This document shows positions 1 to 12,100 of a DNA stretch of 64,000 bases, one piece after another; position 1 is the first letter of the stretch, and every line of letters begins with the position of its first letter. A program made the translations under genes and the position numbers. Source of the stretch: Saccoglossus kowalevskii (taxonomy: Eukaryota; Hemichordata; Enteropneusta; Harrimaniidae); assembly GCF_000003605.2 (NCBI RefSeq), contig NW_003134869.1:36368-100367 (forward strand), written 5' to 3'. The notes beneath the pieces were generated by a model. That model did no database searches and had not been told where the DNA came from. It saw only the letters and a list, made by a program, of their open reading frames with translations.

Positions 1-2075
1 CGTTGAGAATGTGTCCTTTGGTCTGTCAATATGTGCCGAGAGAACCACATTGGTGAAGGCTGTCTCAGAAGGGTACCAGCAATTTGATAAAATGGTCATT
101 GCAAGGTAGGTATACCCACTGTGGGAATACAGTAAGTAGAAACTGGTGGATAAACCTATATCTTGTTTGAGCATTGAATTCAAGAGGCTGACCATTAAAA
201 AATCAGCACTGAAAAAACTTTAAGAGAAAAAAATCCACAGAGAAATTACAGAAATATGTAAACCACTGCCCCTTATTAACCTTGACAACGGTTATTGACT
301 CCTATTGCTTTTTCTCAGTACCGTGTTTTCTCTATTAGAAGCGCATCCCTAAAACTTTCACTCAAAATATATAAACAAGAATTTGTATTTCCTGTATTCT
401 GAATCATTAAATAAGACTACTTTTGACAATAGAAACACTTGTGTAATTAACATAAGCATATGTATTATTAATCAAGAAAAACTATACTGAAATATACAAT
501 TTATTTTTATTGGAATCCATCAATAGTCAGAATTTCTTTATGATTTATGACAACTTTCAGTTACCGTAAAATCTGTATTAGAACCGCATCCCTGATAGAA
601 GCCACACCTATTCTTTTTTTGAACAATTGAGGCCCGAAAATTCACCATTTCTCATATATGTAGAAGCTCTAATAGAAGCCGCATTCCCTCTGTTGCATTG
701 TACCATTTTAGCAGAAGCCGCAGCTTCTAATACAGATTTTACAGTAATAGCCAGCAGATTATTTTTTGTATGAAAACAGATGTGAACTCATGTATTAGCA
801 CTAATTTGGTCATTTTGGCTCAGTGTTAAATTGAATTACCGGTAATAAACATTTCCAGCTGATGTCCCTTTAAGCACCAAAATCAGCTTTCAAGACTTTT
901 CACGAAATAAAACCTAAATTTTGATCAAGTCAACGAGAAATAAAGTTCACTTTGTACAAAAGTTTCGAAAAAAAGTACAAAAAAAATGTTACAACAAAAT
1001 TTTGGCGAGAAAAATGATGGTGCTAGTTAGTAGTTATGTTTGATACCTTTGTTTTATTTTAGTGATTTGAAGAATCAGGTTATATCACCTTGTGGGGCTT
1101 GCAGACAGTTTATGGTTGAGGTGAGTATATAAAATGGAAACATTGTATTTGTGTTCCCAATAATTTGTCTCTAACTTGCTCAGCAACCTCACCAAGTTTA
1201 CACTGAAAGGTGGTGGTTGTTGCAGCGCGCACTGTGGGACTTATAGTGACATACACAACATGTGTAAAATACTATGATATTTTAACATGTCATTTCCCAT
1301 TAAGGTAGAAGCCTACTCATAAATTAAAATACCCAGAATTTATTTATTTTGCAATAAACTGTACTCTAAGGCAATATAAGAATATAGTTGGGGGTCACCA
1401 GCCTTTTTTGCGAGAAATTGATGGTTGTATTTCAGTGGTATAAAAATTTTACCACAGGTACCTATGGCAGAGATATTATGCAATATCTCAAAATTTAGCC
1501 TGATGACATAGGCTGAAAAAATCATATATTGGTAATGATGGAGTGCTTTTTGTTTTTCTGAATTATTTAAAAAAATCTGGGTTTTAAAAAGTGTCAAAAA
1601 ATGCAATTTCTTTTTAACATTGTGTTCTATGGAATTGTTCTAAAAATATTAGAACACATTTTCACAAAAAGCACAAAATAATGCTATTTAATTGTACCAT
1701 AGGACATGTACCATCAGCTTCATGAATGTACATAATAAAATAATGAACACTGTTATGTGATTTATGACCAATTTTGTCAAAAATTAGGACTAGGCTTCTA
1801 CCTTAACAAATTAATACTTAATTAGACTTTCCTGGAAAAAGGTTACAATGTTTATACATGTATTTGATATTTTTTATTTCAGTCCACAGTTTTACTGACA
1901 ATCACTTGTTTCTTAAAATATTAATTATTATAACTGTTATTTTTTATAGTTTGGAGATTACGACGTTTATCTCACCAAACCAGATAAGACGTACGAAAAA
2001 ATGTCTTCGTATGAGCTACTGCCGAAGACAGTGATACCAACACATTTTTTGAATGAAGAGAAAATAAATGTATGA
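1..2075 (+). CDS. CDA: Cytidine deaminase, 3' three exons (5'-truncated by window edge)
   Basis: Coding exons are 1-105, 1063-1120 and 1950-2075 (stop TGA 2073-2075). They join in frame through GT-AG introns: exon 1 ends with AG of a codon, completed by T at 1063. About 95 residues are visible; animal CDA is about 146 aa, so roughly the first 50 lie left of the window. The zinc and catalytic signature is complete: ICAER (Cys at 32-34, catalytic Glu at 38-40), then SPCGACRQ with zinc Cys at 1091-1093 and 1100-1102. The tail reads YLTKPD...ELLP, as in animal CDA. The family hydrolyses cytidine and deoxycytidine to uridine and deoxyuridine as a tetramer in pyrimidine salvage. The first intron holds an inverted-repeat element (561-747). 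No base damage was seen, so it is probably a working gene. It is convergent with RANGRF. Confidence 0.95.
561..747. mobile_element. Family H inverted-repeat element, copy 1
   Basis: It starts TTACCGTAAAATCTGTATT and ends with its inverse, AATACAGATTTTACAGTAA. Internal segments repeat "tagaagccgca". 187 bp in intron 1 of CDA. A partial relative lies near 319-350. Confidence 0.7.
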
Positions 2076-2111
2076 TGGCGCTGTTGCAGAACATGCGTTT
2101 TATTCTAAATG

Positions 2112-2275
2112 TTAAAGCGAGGGAGTCATCACCTGCGCATGCGTAAGTTGGCCATAGTGTGTCATTGTTTACAAACAAGCGTCTTCCCATGAGCCTTTGC
2201 GTTTTAGCGGGTGTTGTTATCGTTGCTTGGGACTCAATTCCTGTGCATGCACATGTGACGACCCTCCCGTTTTAA
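2112..2275. mobile_element. Family C TTAA-bounded MITE, copy 1
   Basis: TTAA (2112) then AGCGAGGGAGTCATCACC; the right end read inversely is TTAA (2272-2275) then AACGGGAGGGTCGTCAC. CpG-rich, with GCATGC-type motifs near both ends. It begins 37 bp after the CDA stop, so it may lie in the CDA 3' UTR. Confidence 0.7.
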
Positions 2276-3308
2276 CATAATTTAAATGTAGCTTCCCAGC
2301 ATTTTAGCACAGTATGAGCTTCCAGGTACAAACATAGATGAAAAGTAGACCGAATACTGTAAAATTATTTTAATGTTTTTAAAAAATTTTAAAATTAAAG
2401 TCGAAGTCCAGGTAAGCAACATAATGTCCCAGATGAAAGAGCTCTACAAATTTAGGAGAATGCATTTCCTATTTCTTTTCTATCACTTTTCATGTCTATT
2501 ATGTAGTCCACCATTGTGATTCAAAGGATTATGGGTAAGGTATTACGACATGGCCACTGTTGTGAAAAATTTAGTAGCTATGATGTCATACTTTACCCAT
2601 AACCCGCTGCTTGAGAACCATGGACAACATAATACTGTTCCACATTAATATAAACTTCCATATTTAGAGAATGAAAAGTGATATAAAAAATGAATTGAAC
2701 ATTATGTTGCTTGCCCAGACTTTACCTTTATGTTGTTTCAACTGAAAAATATTGAAGATGATAGAGCCGCTGCTAGCATGTTGCTTGTATGATGCATATG
2801 GGTAAAAAATATACAATTTGTTTTTTTCACACGATATTTAATCTCTGTGGAATATACAATATCATGCAAATAAACAATGTACTTTACGTTATATACATCA
2901 CAATGGGACCACGGATTGGCCGTGACATATATCGGGAATATGGTCACCCTTTATTAATATGATCAGTGTGGGATGAGGCATACATTCCAATTAGAGTGAT
3001 GGATTGGGACGGTGTTAATCATGAGTTAATCCCAATTTAGTTTTTTTCGTGCCCCAGATTAATACAATAACCACAGTAAAAATACTTTAATCAAAGGTTG
3101 AATGACGAAGAAAAAACACCCCTCTGCTTGGTTTGACTTTTAGGTCACATTTTTTTATTCTACAATATTATTAATTTTGGACCTAATGAACTTAATTGTT
3201 GACAAAAATCGGAAAAAAATAGGTTTCATTTGCAAAATGTATGTGACAAAACGTTTGTGGTAGGTGACTTGCAATTGCTTTGAACAAATTAATTTGAAAT
3301 GAGTATCT

Positions 3309-3757
3309 ACCGTACTGGACTGTGTTAGCGCATAGTGTCCTCAACTCAGAAAATCATTATTTTTTAGGGGTGGGCGCTTACCCGAGCACCCACCTCTGGA
3401 AAAGTGTGCATTTGACAACTTTAATTCACCATGTGACAAATTGAGGGGGATATTACGTCTTTGAGGGAAAATAGAATTACAAAATTAGTTGCGTGAAAAA
3501 ACAGAAATGGTCACAAAAAATATGCTCATTTTAGTACAATATTAATTATGTACCACCTGAATTTACGAGATTAAAATTATTGTTGGAACACAGTCAAAGT
3601 CAAAATCTTCATTATCACCATTGTCGATTGTATTGGATTGTATGTGAACTCTCAATGAAAAGCACATTCTGCCATGTTTTCTTTCACTATTTGGGTGCTT
3701 TGCTGAATATAAAAATTGCGCAAAAGTGGGGGTGGGCGCTAACGTGGAGTACGGTAA
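3309..3757. mobile_element. Family G element, short copy
   Basis: The ends are inverse of each other: ACCGTACTGGACTGTGTTAG at the left and, read inversely, TTACCGTACTCCACGTTAGC at the right. Inside, on the minus strand, a short coding-like piece reads EDFDFDCVPT. It is an inverse-orientation relative of the element at 29966-30911. Confidence 0.65.
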
Positions 3758-4163
3758 ATAATATATTAACATTTGAAAAAAATTAATTTGATGTACGAAT
3801 TTATGCAGAATTTTAATAAATATTTACAACATTACTGCGATCATTCGTGTCTTGCATTATTTTAAATTCCATAGGGCCATTTGCAGGTCCCTTAAAGGTC
3901 ACACATCCAGAAAGTATCAGGATGTGACTTTACAGGGAGTCGTGTGTATCCACATGTATTTTTGCGCCTAAATTTGACAAACAATTGATTCTTCTGCAAC
4001 TATACAAGTTACATTATTAGGGGTATAGGTTTGACTAACCTTGGTACATGGCAGTGTCTGGTTTCACAGTTTATTGCAGGACATCATCTCTTTAATTGAT
4101 CATCTCAAGATTGCATTTTTTCTATTTATATAACTTCGTATGAAATTTTAAGATCTACCAGTA

Positions 4164-4289
4164 TTAAATGGCGGCAGTCGTCGCACCGTGTCCTGTTCGT
4201 TTTGAAACTACGTATACAACGCGTGTAAAATACATTGTTTATTTACATGAAATTCAAACACGCACTGCGCGACGACCACCACGCTTTAA
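4164..4289. mobile_element. Family C TTAA-bounded MITE, copy 2
   Basis: TTAA then ATGGCGGCAGTCGTCG; inverse right end TTAA then AGCGTGGTGGTCGTCG. 126 bp, CpG-rich. The inner piece (acgcgtgtaaaatacattgt) is shared with the copy at 44577. Confidence 0.75.
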
Positions 4290-4422
4290 ACATTATTCAA
4301 CGATCCTTAAAATTTGTATCAGCAAACGTTCAAACGTTTCCCTATTTGGGGAAAACTGCATCACAAACGTTAGCGCTCTCAAAATTATTGATGTCGTATT
4401 CAAACATTTTCTTTAGTTTACT

Positions 4423-4845
4423 TTGGACACAGAAGCGATAAAGCGGGTGATGAAAACGAAATACTGTCATCAAATGCTTTCACACAGCGCAAAATATCTC
4501 TTATCTCTTTGTGACAAGCAGGCTATTGGTGATGAAGTTCATGTTATGTTCACTTGTAACAACAGTGAAATTTCAAAAGCTCGTGCTGTTTTTAATAAAG
4601 AAATTCACTGTTATGACTTCACTATTAGCGAGCTCTCAAGGTATTGAGCAATTGCTTGGAACAAAAGATAGCTTCATTGCCAATGGCCTTGCCAAGTTTA
4701 TTCATTCCATTTTAAATTATTTCTAAAACTTTTTTCTTGTTGTTGCTGTGCTGTTAATAGATAAGTTTCTTGAACATGGACAATGTATTGTAGATACAAA
4801 GTTTTGTGTCAAATAAATTATATATCTATTTATCTATAAAATTGT
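4423..4845 (+). mobile_element. LINE 3'-end remnant (decayed)
   Basis: The frame from 4423 gives CDKQAIGDEVHVMFTC, the zinc-knuckle-like Cys/Asp-Glu-x-His-x-x-x-Cys pattern found at the C-terminus of many non-LTR retrotransposon polymerases. After one frameshift near 4640 it continues with LAKFIHSILNYF and a stop at 4724, the usual end of these ORFs. An AT-rich tail follows to about 4845. It is broken and 5'-truncated. Clade is uncertain. Confidence 0.5.
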
Positions 4846-5401
4846 GGGGAGATTCATTTGATTTATGGAGCTTTCTTCATAACCATGTTTTCTTCATATT
4901 TCATTTTTTGCATGTAATGCTATGAGAAACTAGCACACCTAGTTTTAATTCGACCAATATTTGTTTCGAACGTCACAGTATACACCATATTCGTAATCTG
5001 GCAATGAGAACGTCTCCTGCCCTAAAAATTGTTACTCGGCGCAATCTATGGCAACATTGTATGTTTTTGCGCTTGTTTTGAGCAGTTGCGTTTCAGTTGT
5101 TCTCGAGTTAACATGTATGTATGTTATTGAAGAATAAACGAGATTGAGTTCTAGTTTACATGACGTGTCCGTTTCAGTTTTCACTACCGTGACTTAGAAG
5201 ATCCGAACCTTCCCTTCTCCCACAAAAATTAGTACTGCAAGCAAGAGAAAGATGTATAATATCACAAGAATACAGCATAACTGCATTGACATGTATGTGT
5301 CGTTACGATCACCGTACTTACTTCCTTCATCCATACTCTTGTGATACTCTTGTATAGACCGGTATTATAAAATGAATGCACAATGAATATTGTTTTTTAC
5401 A

Positions 5402-5608
5402 TACTGAAAAATGACTAATTTTCACTAAATTTTCATTAAATTTAGCATTTCAGGCATATTCAGTGGGTTTTAAATTTACAGTTTTATCATTTAGATAATG
5501 TGTTCTATGCTAAATTTTACATATTCACTGGGTTTTATTTTAGATCATTTTCCAGTCAGCGGAATAAGCAAAATTAAAACCCAGTGAATAATTAATCCTT
5601 TTACAGTA
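5402..5608. mobile_element. Family B palindromic MITE (B1)
   Basis: TACTGAAAAATGACTAATTT...CTTTTACAGTA; inner motifs ggcatattcagtgggttt and cattttccagtcagcg mark the family. Confidence 0.75.
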
Positions 5609-6161
5609 TATATGGCAATGGACACTTTAGAAGATGCTAAAAAATTAGTGTTTTCAACATCTACTACATTAATAATCACCATTTATCTCGCCAGTTGTTG
5701 GTATATGTTTGTATAAATTGTACTTGGATCTTTGAATTATTATATCTTACAGTTTATCGGGGCCTGTGGCTTATATAACTCGCCATACTGTATATGATAG
5801 GAGTGATGGTGACATGTGTGAACAATCTATCTTCATTGAAATTAAGAATCATTATTTTCCTTTAGATAAATATCTGAAGAATGCTTTATTTGTGGAAAAA
5901 CTTTTTGTTTAACACATCAACTGCTGAAAGCAGAGAAAAATGAGGGCACTGAACATGTTTAAATTTACAAAATTTAACAAAACCAATAGTTTGTTACATG
6001 ATTATTATTAAAATTTAAGAATTTTGAACAAAGTTTGAATTTTCTGAACCTCCTAGAAGCAATGTATAGAAATATGTAATAACTTGACCATGTTCAAAAC
6101 CAAATGATTGTGATATCTGTCTGTCTGTGCGTCATTTGTCCGTCTGTCATCTTCTGAATTC

Positions 6162-9100
6162 TCACCCAAATATAGATGTGTCCAGGACTTTCAATGTTGT
6201 TATTGATTGTTTAAATTGTTGTAATGTCCATGGTTGAGACTTATTATACTCTTCAGCTGGGATATGACTACTGCTACTGGCGCTAAAAATAGACAGATGA
6301 ATAAGACAACGTTTAAAGGACAGAGACAAAAAAAATGTTTTTCCGGGTTTCTGCCAAAATATTGTAATAATGAAAGAAAAAAGTCACCACAAAACATTTT
6401 TGTAGAAAGGGATTTACGAATCAGCAATCCAAAACAGTTTGTTTGTAATGTTGATCTTCGAAATTAAGGTAAAACATTTAATCTTGTGTATTTGTCAAAG
6501 CGGAGGGGTGGTCAACTGCGCATGCACTGGAATTTAGTCCCAAGCGAGGATAACGATGCACACTAAAAATTTTCGTTATATTAGTCAGTTCTCAAACAAT
6601 TTTAGCCAAACATGATTGACAGGTAAAATTAGAATTCAAATATTAAAATCATATTATAGAAAATATTAGAATTTGTTACAAAAAGATAAAATAGATTTAA
6701 AATTTACAATATTACATTACCTTAAACATGGCAGGAGGAATAATAATGTATTCAGTCACACTTTGTGGCTTAGACTTTGCAACATTTTACTATTTCCTAT
6801 TGTTACATTACCTTATATATTCTGGATCATTAAAACTCATCAGTATATCTGTACTAAACTGTGGTAGCCTAAACAATGCCATGTGTACATTCACTGTATT
6901 CTTTGCCTAGAAATGTAAAAACGTGTCATACAATGTAAATTATGGATGGTAATTGTCTTTTCTCGTAATGTTATGTATTATTAACTTTTTGAGGCTGGGA
7001 CACAACACCCTCCTATGCAAGTTTATAGTTTGCAGCATAATACCAACCAAAGAGGTATAGTGGTAGTGTAATGCTGTTTCTAAACAAAAACAAAAGAAAT
7101 GTTGTTGTTGTTTTTGTCAACATGACTGACTGATGTACACAAAATTAAGGGATCAGAAATGAACCAATAAGTGATATATGATTTACGTTTGCCTGCACCA
7201 AAGGATCTGAAAAAAATGTCCAGTTTGCAGATGTTCAGTTAAACAAGCCATGCATGGCATAGTCCCTGTTAGTTATCAAATTTAAGATATATACTGTGGA
7301 ATACAGTATTTTCGCTTGGAATTTATTTTCGCTGATGGGATGATTCTGTGAAAATAAAATTCAGCGAATATACTTTTTTTCCTATATTTTACATTAAACT
7401 CATCAAAAATCAATGAAAATAAATTCCATACAAAATGCCCGAAAAGCCTTTTCAGCGAAAATTAATTCCAGCGAAAATAAAGTATTCCACAGTAGTTTTG
7501 TTTATAGTTAGAACATAAACATGTCAGAAGTATGGATCCAGAAAATGATGCTTGATTATGATGATTTTTTAACATTAAAATGATTGACATCTTGTATCTG
7601 ATCGTCAAACAAGTACTTGTCTATATTGAGAAATATTAAAATTTGCTCTGGAACAGTATTAATTAAGACAAAATGGCCACCATTTTGAATACATTTATAT
7701 ATCTATATGTTTATTGGCATCTTGTATCTGATTGTCAAACGAGTACTTGTCCATATTGAGAAATATTAAAATTTGCTCTGGAATAGTATTAATTAAGACA
7801 AAATGGCCACCATTTTGAATGAATCTTTATCTAAAACATAATGTAAAACGAATATATAAAATTTGAACATAATTTAAACAAAATGTGTTTACACAGTTTA
7901 CAACAGTTTTTAGTATACAAAGTTGTTCATGCATTTCACAAAGGTGTTTACACAGTTTACAAAAGTGTTCAGTTTACAGAGATATTTTTAGTATACAGTG
8001 TGTTTTTCTGTAGTTTACAATGGTGCTGTTGAAGCAGTTTACATCGTTCATATGTTTGCTGACTATAAATTACCTGTTCATTGAACTTTGCAATGCATTG
8101 TTTTCCACTCAGTAACCATGCACTGCAACAACTGAAAAACAAAACACATTTCAAAAATGAGACTTGTTTTGCTACAATGAAAATGAATCTGCAGTGTCAC
8201 TCATGAGATATTCTTTATTACATGCGATAGTTACTGTACATATTGTGCTGCAGCTGGGCCACAACACTAATTTGCATATCAAGTTGCTGTATGACATGAT
8301 GTCATAAAGTCAATACACATACAAAGTACAATACACAAACGTCTAATGTACGTTTTCTATGTTTATCCCACTGCGATAGTTTTCAACTGCATACCAGCTT
8401 TCAAAATGCAGACTTTACCCTGGCTCAAGATAGTGGTTGTAATTGTGTACATACACGATAATCATTTCAATATTTTGAACTCTGTAAATTAAATTTACTT
8501 AACATTAACTAATACCCAATGCTGGAGATTAAAGTAAAGAAAATAAATATAAGTAAAATAAAGGCATAATTAATATTACCAAAGGTACATTACTTGGGGC
8601 TTGCAACGCGCATAGTACTGTATGGTGACATCATATCAAGATCCCATTCACTTCTCATCTCGTAGATAGCGAGACTGATGCTACGACCTTCTGACATAAC
8701 ATAGGCGATTTGTAATAAAACAATATAACATGTATTACCACATTCATAGTGAAAAAATGTAAAATATAGTTACCGTAATCCGTCATATCGTGGGCAGCTA
8801 TTTTGATCCACCTGGACATCCCAGTATCCTAGTTACCTCGGGTATTCACATTTTCCTGAGTTTTAACGCTTATGCGAGAGCGAGAGCGAGATTGAAATGG
8901 GATCTTGGTATCATGTCACCCTAGTTGCAAACCCCAAGTAATGTACCTCTGTTATTACATAAAATCTGTATTACAAGCGATGGTACAATACACCAGAGGG
9001 GACGCAGCTTCTATTAGATCATCCACCCATATTAGAAATGGTGAACTTTTGGTTCTCAATTGTTTAAAAATAATGGACGTGGCTTCTAATACAGATTGTA

Positions 9101-12100
9101 CAGTAATAACTGAAAAGATTTAACTTACTCTTTTACAGAAATTTGTTGTAACGGAATTTCTTCAGTTATTTGCACTTCACTACAAGAGGAGTCATTACTT
9201 TCGGCAATATCATGAAAATGGAAACTGTACAGGAGAAAAATTATACATCATTTTTTTAAAATCATTTAAATATTTTGGCAGAAGAAAATCTGGTACAGTG
9301 AACTATAAATTTAAATAATTTTTTTACAGTTTACAAAAGTTTTGAAAATGAGAAAAATGAGAAATCTGATATATAAAAAGTTGAATTTTGACCTTTTTAC
9401 TGCCATTTTTCTCCCAACTTTGGTGCAAATATTTACAATTTTTTTAATAACTTTCTCTAAATTTTGAACCAGGCAGACAACTTATGTCGTAGCTTATAGA
9501 TATTTATCATAACTTTTTAAATTTTTATAAACGCTGCCTTTTATGAGAATAACACTTTGAGCACCTCATTTTTTTCTTGCCACAATTTGCAAATTTTTAT
9601 GGATTTTTCTACAATTATTTGTTATAGTTTTGGGTTAAATAGACAGTTTTACAGTTCTTGATAAAAAAAAAATTTTGTAAAAATGGAATGGAATATTGAG
9701 TGATGGTTGATAATTATAAAGTCAGGTATTTTTTTAAACAAGGGAACAGGGTTGCAGCGCCCTCATGCCATGGCCATGCGCCCCCTTACCCTGGGGAGCA
9801 GATCCTCTGGCAACCATAAAATTCTGATTGACCATGCAGGGATCACATGTGGCCACAGTCTTTAACTGTGACTGTCTGATAGTAATTTGGGGCCCTAGAA
9901 AGCCATAGAATGCTCCATTTTCACTTACTTAGAATTATCAAAAATTCCACACCCTGGTAGGGAGAACCCTATCTCCCCCACTTGGTGGCGCCGCTGAATT
10001 GTAGTGCTCCCTCTTGCAGTTTTTTTCTAGAAAAAAACCTGTAAAGTGAATATGTCAAGGGGCAGTGGTTGCAATATAATTAAAAAAATTAACATCTGAA
10101 TTGGTTTAGCTAATTTTTGTTTGTTTACATAAAGTTACATAATGCTTAGTGACATCATCTGACTTTATGAATAATTAATCAAATTACATAATGCTTTGTG
10201 ACATCATCTGACTTTATGAATAATTATTCAGGGATTTTTCTGGAAAATTTTTTAAGAGGGAGCACATCTTTGTTACCATTGGTAACACTGTATATTTGAT
10301 ATAACTGATCATAATCTACTGACTGTTCCAGGTTCTGTAAGAGGGCACAAGCCTGGGGTATGAGGGTGCTGCGGCACTGATTCCTTGTTTGGAAGAACCT
10401 CTGATTAATCACACAACATAATGCTTAGTGACATCATCTGACTACATGAATAATTAATGACATGATATAAGTGCTTAGTGACATCATCTGACTACATGAA
10501 TAATTAATGACATGATATAAGTGCTTAGTGACATCATCTGACTTTATGAATAATTAATGACATGATGTAAGGGCTTAGTGACATCATCTGATTTTATGAA
10601 TAATTAATGACATGATGTAAGCGCTTAGTGACATCATCTGACTTTATGAATAATTAATGACATGATGTAAGTGCTTAGTGACATCATCTGACTTTATGAA
10701 TAATTAATGACATGATGTAAGTGCTTAGTGACATCATCTGACTTATGAATAATTAATGACATGATATATGAGCTTAGTGACATCATCTGACTTTATGAAT
10801 AAATAATGACATGATGTAAGTGCTTAGTGACATCATCTGACTTTATGAATAATCAATGACATGATGTAATGCTTAGTGACATCATCTGACTTTATGAATA
10901 ATTAATCCCCTTACATAATGATTAGTGACATCATCTGACTTATGAATAATTAATGACATGATATATGAGCTTAGTGACATCATCTGACTTTATGAATAAA
11001 TAATGACATGATGTAAGTGCTTAGTGACATCATCTGACTTTATGAATAATCAATGACATGATGTAATGCTTAGTGACATCATCTGACTTTATGAATAATT
11101 AATCCCCTTACATAATGATTAGTGACATCGCCTAACTTCATGAATAATTAATCCCATTACATAATGCTTAGTGACATCATCTGACTTCATGAATAATTAA
11201 TGACATGATGTAATGCTTAGTGACAACATCGGACTTCATGAATAATTAATCACATTACATAATGCTCAGTGACATCATCTGACTTCATGAATAATTAATC
11301 AAATTTGATATTGTTTAGTGACATCATCTGACTTCATGAATAATTAATCAAATTTGATATTGCTTAGTGACATCATCTGACTTCATGAATAATTAATCAC
11401 ATTACGTAATGGTTAGTGACATCATCTGACTTCATGAATAATTAATCACATTACATGTTGCTTAGTGACATCATCTGACTTCATGAATAATTAATCACAT
11501 TACGTAATGCATAGTGACATCATCTGACTTCATGAATAGATAACCTAATTACATAATGCATAGTGACATCATCTAACTTTATGAATAATTAACCAAATTT
11601 GATATTGCTTAGTAACATCATCTGAATTCATGAATAATTAATCACATTACATGTTGCTTAGTGACTTTATGAATAATTAATTCCCTTACATAATGCTTAG
11701 TGACATCATCTGACTTCATGAATAATTAATCATGTTACATAATGCTTAGTGACATCATCTGACTTCATGAATAATTAATCATGTTACATAATGCTTAGTG
11801 ACATCATCTGACTTCATGAATAATTAATCATGTTACATAATGCTTAGTGACATCATCTGACTTCATGAATAATTAATCAAATTACATATTGCTTAGTGAC
11901 ATATTTTGAAATGAACACTATTCTATCATGCGTTTACAGCAGCAGTGCACAACACAATAGGTTCATGCTAACAGTCTCACATGCACAAAAAGTGTGACAG
12001 CCTGTATGTACCTCACTGCATTTTTGTCTTCGATTTGTTGATATTCCAGTATTTCAATAATCATACTTTGATCTGTTGATGGATGAGCAAACACCTCTTG

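Larger units (their letters stand above)
2276..6161. other. CDA-RANGRF convergent intergenic region
   Basis: Apart from the family G, C and B elements and the LINE remnant listed separately, I see no exon with acceptable splice sites here. It should include both 3' UTRs. Confidence 0.7.

Noticed and set aside
7583-7820. Duplicated minus frame without stops ([16 protein letters not shown]...) as a possible duplicated exon
   Set aside because: Differences between copies mostly change the residue, and RANGRF splices across it cleanly without it.
10131-11903. CRISPR-like regular spacing of repeats
   Set aside because: The units are contiguous tandem repeats with decaying sequence, not fixed repeats with unique spacers, and the DNA is animal.
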